Source: Deltaproteobacteria bacterium (GTDB lineage Bacteria; Desulfobacterota; G020345765). From it: a DNA stretch of 6,880 bases. This document shows positions 1 through 4,700 of this stretch, one piece after another. The notes under the pieces were generated by a model. That model searched no databases and was not told the origin of the DNA. It saw nothing but the letters and a program-made list of their open reading frames with translations. The DNA lies in NCBI GenBank assembly GCA_030616835.1, contig JAUWWP010000141.1:1-6880 (forward strand). The letters are read 5' to 3'. Made by a program: the position numbers and the translations under genes. How positions within the stretch are numbered: the first letter of the stretch is position 1; each line of letters starts with the position of its first letter.

Positions 1-31
1 CGAAGGAATTTTCCCTTTGGGGATTTGATTA

Positions 32-136
32 ATGGATAAAATTTCGGTTAATTTAGGAAGGGATTTGAACCACGAATTTCACGAATTACACGAAGGAATT
101 TTCCCTTTTGGGCTTTGGTCATTGGGATTTGATTAA
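32..136 (+). pseudogene. Truncated aroB start running into a dispersed repeat (34 codons)
   Basis: The ATG at 32 opens a 34-codon frame beginning MDKISVNLG, which closely matches the MDTITVNLG start of the real AroB. It then reads through the dispersed repeat (LNHEFHELHE) and ends at TAA 134-136. The last A of that stop is the first A of the aroB ATG, so the two frames overlap as TAATG. The peptide is most likely a remnant with no function. If it is translated, terminating ribosomes could re-initiate on aroB, whose own Shine-Dalgarno site is weak (GGGA at 124-127). Coupling is inference; the frame and the overlap are visible directly. Confidence 0.5.
60..95 (+). repeat. Dispersed CACGAA repeat, copy 1
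   Basis: This 36-bp stretch, containing AACCACGAATTTCACGAATT, is identical to 1360-1395. The same core, split by another element, occurs three more times at 6428-6582. It has internal periodicity (CACGAA-TTT-CACGAA-TTA-CACGAA) and no coding capacity of its own. Here it lies between the two copies of the aroB start and is translated in the 34-codon remnant. Related repeats are common in many uncultivated bacterial genomes; how they move is not known to me. Confidence 0.9.
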
Positions 137-1290
137 TGGATACGATCACGGTTAATTTAGGAAAAGAGAGGAGCTACCCGATCCTGGTCGGGTGCGGCAA
201 CTTAGGGGAGGTGGGAGAGCAGGTCATCCGCCTCCGTCCGCCTCAGGCGGAGCAGAGGGTTTTTATCATCAGCAGCCCCCGTATCTACGGGCTCTACGGC
301 GAGCCGGTCTCGAAAAGCTTTCGGAAGGCCGGCTTCAGGCATGTCGGGGTCGGCCTGTTCCCGGACGGCGAGAGGAATAAGTCGCTCAAGAGCTACAGCA
401 GGATAATTGCCGGGCTGGTCGAGTTTGCCAACCTGTCTTTCGGCGCTAACGGGAGAGGTGGGATTATTATTGCCAACCTTGGGGGCGGGGTCGTCGGGGA
501 TTTAGGGGGCTTCGTGGCGGCCACCTTTAACCGGGGAGATAGCTCGGCCCGGGTCGATTATATCCAGATCCCCACGACCCTGCTGGGATTCGTGGACTGC
601 GGGGTCGGTGGAAAGGTCGGGGTAAACTTCCCCCGGGGGAAAGTAGTAGTTAAGAACCTGCTCGGTCAGTTCTACCAGCCCCGGCTGGTTTATGCGGATC
701 TCGATGTCCTGCGGAGCCTGCCGAGGAGGGAGTTAAGGTCGGGCCTGGCCGAGGTTATCAAGTACGGGGTAATCAAGGACAGGGCACTCTTTCAGTACCT
801 GGAGAGACATCACCGCGATATCCTTTCCCTCGATCTCGGGGTAATCAGACATATCGTCAAAAGATCCTATAATATCAAGGCCAGGATCGTGGAGAGGGAC
901 GAGAGGGACCGGAAGGGGATCAGGGCCATCTTGAATTACGGCCACACCGTCGGCCACGCGATTGAGGGCGCCAATCTGCGCTATAAACACGGGGAGGCAG
1001 TGGCTATCGGTATGGTCTGTGCGGCCGAGATCGCAGGTGAATTGGGGATATTCCCCCAAGAGGGGATTAAGAGGATAGAGGGACTTATCGGCAGGGTTGG
1101 ACTGCCGACTAAGGCAAGAGGTTGTGACATCAATGATATCCTGGAGCTCTTGAAGCGGGATAAGAAGGTAGTAGATGGGAGAAACAGGTATGTCTTACCC
1201 ACCGAGATCGGCCGGGTGACAGTAATGGAAGGGGTGGATAAGGGTATTATCCGGAAGGTTATCAAAGGGAGGTTGGAGCTGCCCGCCTGA
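136..1290 (+). CDS. aroB: 3-dehydroquinate synthase (AroB)
   Basis: AroB converts 3-deoxy-D-arabino-heptulosonate 7-phosphate to 3-dehydroquinate. This is the second step of the shikimate pathway to aromatic amino acids; the enzyme is cytoplasmic and needs NAD+ and a divalent metal. The 384-residue product is close to or slightly longer than the usual family length. Visible motifs are the NAD-binding GGGVVGD at residues 116-122, IPTTLL at 145-150, VGGK at 157-160, NLLGQFYQP at 174-182, AEVIK at 205-209 with predicted metal ligand E206, LNYGHTVGHAIE at 266-277 with H270, and KHGEAVA at 284-290 with H285. The GGGVVGD and GHTxGHAIE motifs favour true dehydroquinate synthase over sugar-phosphate cyclase relatives. 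Oddities are DCGVGGKVGVN where the family usually has DSSVGGKTGVN, small insertions near residues 101-109 and 134-139, and a palindromic repeat encoding residues 34-39. The ATG at 136 is supported by the MDTITVNLG start. The Shine-Dalgarno site is weak and no promoter is visible in the 135 bases present. Confidence 0.96.
   Translation: MDTITVNLGKERSYPILVGCGNLGEVGEQVIRLRPPQAEQRVFIISSPRIYGLYGEPVSKSFRKAGFRHVGVGLFPDGERNKSLKSYSRIIAGLVEFANLSFGANGRGGIIIANLGGGVVGDLGGFVAATFNRGDSSARVDYIQIPTTLLGFVDCGVGGKVGVNFPRGKVVVKNLLGQFYQPRLVYADLDVLRSLPRRELRSGLAEVIKYGVIKDRALFQYLERHHRDILSLDLGVIRHIVKRSYNIKARIVERDERDRKGIRAILNYGHTVGHAIEGANLRYKHGEAVAIGMVCAAEIAGELGIFPQEGIKRIEGLIGRVGLPTKARGCDINDILELLKRDKKVVDGRNRYVLPTEIGRVTVMEGVDKGIIRKVIKGRLELPA
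237..251 (+). repeat. Palindromic CCGCCTCAGGCGG repeat inside aroB
   Basis: TCCGCCT-C-AGGCGGA is a 7-bp perfect inverted repeat around a single base. It is read in frame as parts of Arg34 to Glu39 (RPPQAE) of AroB. The reverse complement of the same motif, CCGCCTGAGGCGGA, occurs at the 3' end of aroB (1283-1296). A short palindrome of this kind in both orientations of one gene, and in a region where AroB proteins vary in sequence, suggests an inserted dispersed repeat tolerated by a surface loop. Insertion is inferred; the palindrome and the match are directly visible. Confidence 0.7.
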
Positions 1291-1305
1291 GGCGGACAGT
1301 CCAAC
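1272..1305 (+). repeat. Palindromic repeat forming the aroB 3' end
   Basis: GTTGGA (1272-1277) pairs with TCCAAC (1300-1305), CTG (1279-1281) with CAG (1297-1299), and CCGCCT (1283-1288) with AGGCGG (1290-1295). Together they make one long interrupted hairpin around G1289. The aroB stop codon TGA (1288-1290) lies in its tip, so the element encodes the last residues (about Leu-Glu-Leu-Pro-Ala). It shares its core with 237-251 in opposite orientation. No T-tract follows, so it is not a convincing intrinsic terminator, though it could shield the transcript 3' end. Confidence 0.7.
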
Positions 1306-1311
1306 TAAGAC

Positions 1312-1361
1312 GAATTGAAAATTGCAAATTGAAAATTGCAAAATGCAAATGATTGAATTGG
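1312..1361 (+). repeat. A-rich AATTGCAAA array
   Basis: This low-complexity stretch is built from AATTGAAAATTGCA-type words. The 14-mer AATTGAAAATTGCA occurs as an exact tandem pair at 1313-1326 and 1327-1340, followed by AAATGCAAATG. Similar arrays occur at 6671-6727 and 6781-6834. Any ORF through it on the minus strand gives a Phe/Cys/Asn/Gln-rich peptide typical of spurious translation. The array is noncoding, of unknown role. Confidence 0.75.
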
Positions 1362-1395
1362 GATTTGAACCACGAATTTCACGAATTACACGAAG
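1360..1395 (+). repeat. Dispersed CACGAA repeat, copy 2
   Basis: Exact 36-bp match to 60-95. Here it joins directly onto the GTAGGGG end of the next element at 1395, so different repeat families abut or share a base without a spacer. The two copies flank aroB as direct repeats 1300 bp apart, which could in principle support recombination deleting or duplicating the gene. Confidence 0.9.
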
Positions 1396-1475
1396 TAGGG
1401 GCCGACGTCTCTGTCGGCCCGACCTGTCCTGAGCTTGTCGAAGGGATAAGGGTGGACACGGAGGTGCACCCCTAC
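1395..1475 (+). repeat. Composite GTAGGGG/CCCCTAC element with nested repeat
   Basis: The 81-bp element is bounded by GTAGGGG (1395-1401) and CCCCTAC (1469-1475), a 7-bp terminal inverted repeat. Inside are two hairpins: GGGCCGAC/GTCGGCCC (1399-1406 with 1413-1420, 6-nt loop) and GGGTG/CACCC (1450-1454 with 1467-1471). Between them, 1426-1444 reads GTCCTGAGCTTGTCGAAGG, the exact reverse complement of the 19-mer in each tandem unit near 6438-6564. The layout resembles a small non-autonomous palindromic element into which a second dispersed repeat has inserted. It has no coding capacity. Confidence 0.75.
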
Positions 1476-1490
1476 AAGTCGCTTCAGGCA

Positions 1491-1550
1491 GGTTAAAAAA
1501 AATGCAAAAAATGCTTGACAAACAAGGAAATTCAGATTATAATATAATGT
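1491..1550 (+). promoter_or_regulatory. Consensus sigma-70 promoter with A-tract UP element
   Basis: TTGACA at 1515-1520 and TATAAT at 1538-1543 are both perfect consensus hexamers separated by exactly 17 bp (1521-1537). Immediately upstream lie two A-tracts, A8 at 1495-1502 and A6 at 1506-1511, with centres about 10 bp apart. This matches the position and composition of an UP element bound by the RNA polymerase alpha subunit. A second overlapping TATAAT at 1543-1548 could shift the start slightly. Transcription should begin near 1550-1552. This is the evident promoter of the large secreted-protein gene and should be strong and constitutive unless the leader controls it. Confidence 0.88.
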
Positions 1551-1709
1551 AATCCCGCCAGGGGCCTTGAAACTTGGGTCCCCATGAGGCGTTTATATAT
1601 TCCAATCTTAAGCATGAAAGGAGGTGAAATAGGGAATAAGTGGTTTATTTGTGGCGTGGATTTATATCTTTCTTAGCAATCATTCTTATTATCATAAAGG
1701 AGGACGAAA
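1551..1709 (+). promoter_or_regulatory. Structured 5' leader of the secreted-protein gene
   Basis: About 160 nt separate the predicted transcription start from the start codon. Near its 5' end, CGCC (1556-1559) pairs with GGCG (1588-1591), and inside that GGGG (1561-1564) pairs with CCCC (1580-1583), extended by CC (1565-1566) with GG (1577-1578) past a bulged U. The result is a two-part GC-rich hairpin. A complete anti-SD-complementary AAAGGAGGTGA follows at 1617-1627 with no well-spaced ATG after it, and a second AAAGGAGG at 1696-1703 serves the gene. I compared the leader by eye with several riboswitch classes, including cyclic di-GMP-I, fluoride, guanidine and preQ1, and found no match. 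A stabilising 5' hairpin or an unassigned regulatory RNA are both possible. Confidence 0.5.
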
Positions 1710-1720
1710 ATGAGATCTAA
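1640..1720 (+). CDS. Possible 26-residue leader or membrane peptide (GTG start)
   Basis: GTG at 1640 opens a 26-codon frame ending at TAA 1718-1720, overlapping the start of the large gene (ATG 1710) in another frame. The predicted peptide has a short basic start, a hydrophobic run (FISFLAIILIII) and an acidic tail (KEDENE), a plausible single membrane span. Against it, the nearest Shine-Dalgarno site (GGAGG 1620-1624) is 15 nt upstream, too far for efficient initiation, and AT-rich leaders can encode hydrophobic runs by chance. If real, its overlap with the next start suggests translational coupling. Confidence 0.2.
   Translation: MVYLWRGFISFLAIILIIIKEDENEI
1696..1703 (+). promoter_or_regulatory. 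Strong ribosome binding site
   Basis: AAAGGAGG ends six bases before the ATG at 1710, an ideal match to the 16S rRNA 3' end at ideal spacing. It fixes the start of the large secreted protein, and the signal peptide begins at that codon. Confidence 0.93.
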
Positions 1721-4700
1721 ATTAAAAGGAGGGATGGCGGCAGCCGCTTTTCTCCTGGTAGCCCTTCTGGCTATCACCCCGAAGGCGAATGCCGGTGACC
1801 TGATGTATGGTGATGCCAATCTGAATGGCGCGGTTGATATAAGCGATCGTCTTCAGCTTGCGCAGGCGGCGAATGGAGTCGCTGCCGTTGTGGGGAATGC
1901 CGATGCCACCGGCGACTGCAGCATATCGGTCGCCGATAACATGGTCGTTGCGCAGAATTTGGCAGGTCTCCGAACTGATTTGCCGGCAATATCTCCTCCA
2001 AGCTGCTGGGCAGTGAGCCTCACCGAACCGCCGGTAATAGTGATTGTCGAAAGTAGCACCGCCCCGGTGACAGTTTCTCTCAGCAATAATCCTACCCCAC
2101 CGCGGGGAGGACTTACCTGCGAGGGAGTTACAGTGGATTTTGCGGACATCAGTTTACCAGCAGGTTGCTCGCTGTTGTCTTCCAGTGCGGTTACCGATGC
2201 GGCTTGTAATGCAACGGTTATTCTGGCTGCGGGCGCAGTTACAGGGATGGGGGAGATAGCTGTGACGGTTAATCTGGTAAATGCAATCGGCGGTCCATTG
2301 ACTTTAATCAGTACCGCTCCTGGACCCGTCGAGATCGAAGTCATTCCGTCAGGGCCGCAAACTCCCGATGCGATTGCGATCAGCGCTCCTACTCAGACCG
2401 ACTGTCAGTCAGAGGAGATTACCATCTCTCTGACCGCCGGCGGTGCGGGGGTCCCGGGCGAGGCAGCCAACATCACCTGCACCGGGGAGGTTGATGGTCC
2501 GGACGAAGATATCCCGATCCCGGGAGGTAGTTGCGATTTCGCTGATGGTGGGAACTTGCAGACGATCTGCGGGGCCAACTGGAACTCGACCGGGGCCTCG
2601 GAGCTGGATACTACCTGCGGCGAGATTACTTTTGGAACCGATCAGGGATGCTACGGCGCCTCCGGTGCTTCCTATCATATGCAGGATACCGATAACAGTT
2701 CATTAATCACTGCCCTGGACACCACCGGTTTATCGGGGATTAAGGTGAGCTATTGTCGGGCCACCGATGGGGTCGACGGCGGGGTTGAGGGACTGTGGAT
2801 CGAGTGGTATGATGGTGCCGGTTGGAATTGTATATCCGACCACCATTGTGATGTCTGCGGGACCAACTGGGGGGTAGGAAGTGATGGTTGGCCTAATGAT
2901 TTGATGTGCGGTGATGGAATCGGTCAGACTGAGTGGGCCAATACCGGCTGTGGGCAGATTACTCTTCCCGCGGGTGCCGAGGACAATTCCAATTTCCAGT
3001 TAAGGTTCCGGTGCGATACCAGTGGTGCGAGTGATGACTGCTTTGTAGATGCGATTGTTGTGACCTACCTCGATCTTAAAAAGGGGCCGGTTAGCTTTAC
3101 TGCCATCAATGATGTTAGTGGTGGGTATTATACCACCGATGCGAGCATTACGGCAGGTGGACCGAGCACGATTATCTGCACCTGGGATAATGGGGTAGAT
3201 CCCCCGGTTTCAGATCAGTTTAATATCGAGTGGGCCGAGACGTTTGATACGACTCCTCCGGGTAATCTGGCGGCAAATCCTCCGGGAGGGGAATACTGCT
3301 CCACCCAATCGGTGGCTCTGAGCTCTGATGATCTGGCGGCAACGATCTATTACACCCTTACTGGGGCCGATCCCACTACCTCGAGCCCGGTTTACAGCGC
3401 GCCGATCGCGGTAGGTGAGGCTACGCTAAAGTTTATAGCGGTGGATACCTGCGGGAACCAGTCAGGAATAGCTACGGAGGTTTATACCTACCCTGCTGGT
3501 GTAAACATTACCAAACCTCCAGATGGGATCACCATCCTTGAAAGCGACTGTGTAGTGGAGGGTACGGCTGGCACGGACATATCCACGGTGACAGTTGACG
3601 GAACTGATGAACCCGTATCCGGAGGCAAGTGGACCCATGATTTGTTACCGTGTCCGATGTCCCTTGGTTCCAAAACCATTAATGCCTCGGCAATAGATAC
3701 CTGCGGCATCCCGGTAAGTGATTCGGTAACGGTGTGGGTAACAGGTACCGGATGCCCTCGTGAGGTGGCAGGTTCGCCCCAATTAATCCAGTCGCTTCCG
3801 AGGGAAGACGCATCAAATCTGCCGCCGGATTCGGTTACTAAGAATATGCCGGTGGATGCCTATCTCAAGTTCGTTTATAATGAGACGATGGATATCAGCA
3901 GCGCCGACGACGGCGGTATCGGTGGTACTTTTTCTCGGGAGACTACTAACTACGGTTATGATACCGTGGTCTGGAGCGCTGCCCTTGCCTACTCGACTGG
4001 ACCAATTACGCTGACTATCACCGGTGTGGTTGATTGTGATGAGAGCAATCCGGCAACGACCATCGTTCTTACGCTGCGGACGGCCCGGGATCTGACTGAG
4101 CCGCCGGGAGTAGATGCTCAGACCGGAGAGGGCTTTCTGAATGGTTATTTACAGGTCTGGGTTATTGATGAATTTACCGGAGATGTGATTCAGGATGCAG
4201 TTGTGCAGCTCAATACCACCACGAGCACGGCCGGCGACGGTTATTTTGAGGAGGTGGATAAGACCGATGCTTCCGGGTATGTGGAGTTCATCGGCACCGG
4301 AGTACCGCTCAATGTCCCGGTGATGCTGACTGTGCTGGCCCCCGAGCATCAATACCTGACCTTCGCTAATCTGGATGCCCGGCAGGTTGTTATGGGACTG
4401 AGGCTCTCGGGTTACGGGTTTACGCAGAAGGGGGATACCCAGATCATCGGTGATTTCCCTCCGATAGGCTATGATAACGGGGTTCATCCCCAGATTTGTC
4501 GGAATGCTGCTGGGGAAGGCTCGGATGACTGGGATACCTGTGACGGTCTTGATCTACCTAACCCGATCAGGTTCGGTCTGGCGTCTCTGGGTCTTTACCG
4601 GAGGGCATTTAACACCATGGTAACGCAGGATGTCATGGCGGCAAATGTACTTCAGGACCTTTTTATGATAGTGACAACTAAAAAGTCGGCGATGCCGGCG

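Larger units (their letters stand above)
1..163 (+). repeat. Imperfect tandem duplication of the aroB 5' end
   Basis: The region just before and over the aroB start occurs twice. Positions 1-18 equal 91-108 (18 bp exact), 20-38 equal 124-142 (19 bp exact, including TTGATTAATGGATA), and 45-59 equal 149-163 (15 bp exact). Between the last two blocks the copies differ at four bases, reading Lys-Ile-Ser in the left copy and Thr-Ile-Thr in the real gene. The second copy carries an extra stretch at about 109-123. A dispersed CACGAATTTCACGAATTACACG repeat lies between the copies. The left copy breaks off after nine aroB-like codons, so it cannot encode an enzyme. The window begins inside this duplicated unit, so more copies could lie to the left. 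Confidence 0.85.

Noticed and set aside
60..1395. Composite transposon with the 36-bp direct repeats flanking aroB
   Set aside because: There is no transposase, the repeats are of a family dispersed elsewhere in the window, and aroB is a housekeeping gene.
1195..1521. 108-residue minus-strand frame downstream of aroB
   Set aside because: It consists of translated repeats (ICILQFSICNFQF, LRQAQDRSG) plus antisense aroB.
1551..1600. Cyclic di-GMP riboswitch upstream of the secreted-protein gene
   Set aside because: The hairpin lacks the conserved GEMM core and tetraloop-receptor pattern; only its position before an exported-protein gene suggested it.
1614..1676. 20-codon ATG frame beginning MKGGEIGNKW
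   Set aside because: No ribosome site precedes its ATG; the strong AAAGGAGG lies inside the frame, after the start.
1853..2344. 163-residue minus-strand frame opposite the N-terminal part of the secreted protein
   Set aside because: It is antisense to the signal peptide-dockerin-Ig region, which has clear protein features; the antisense product is low complexity without a domain signature.
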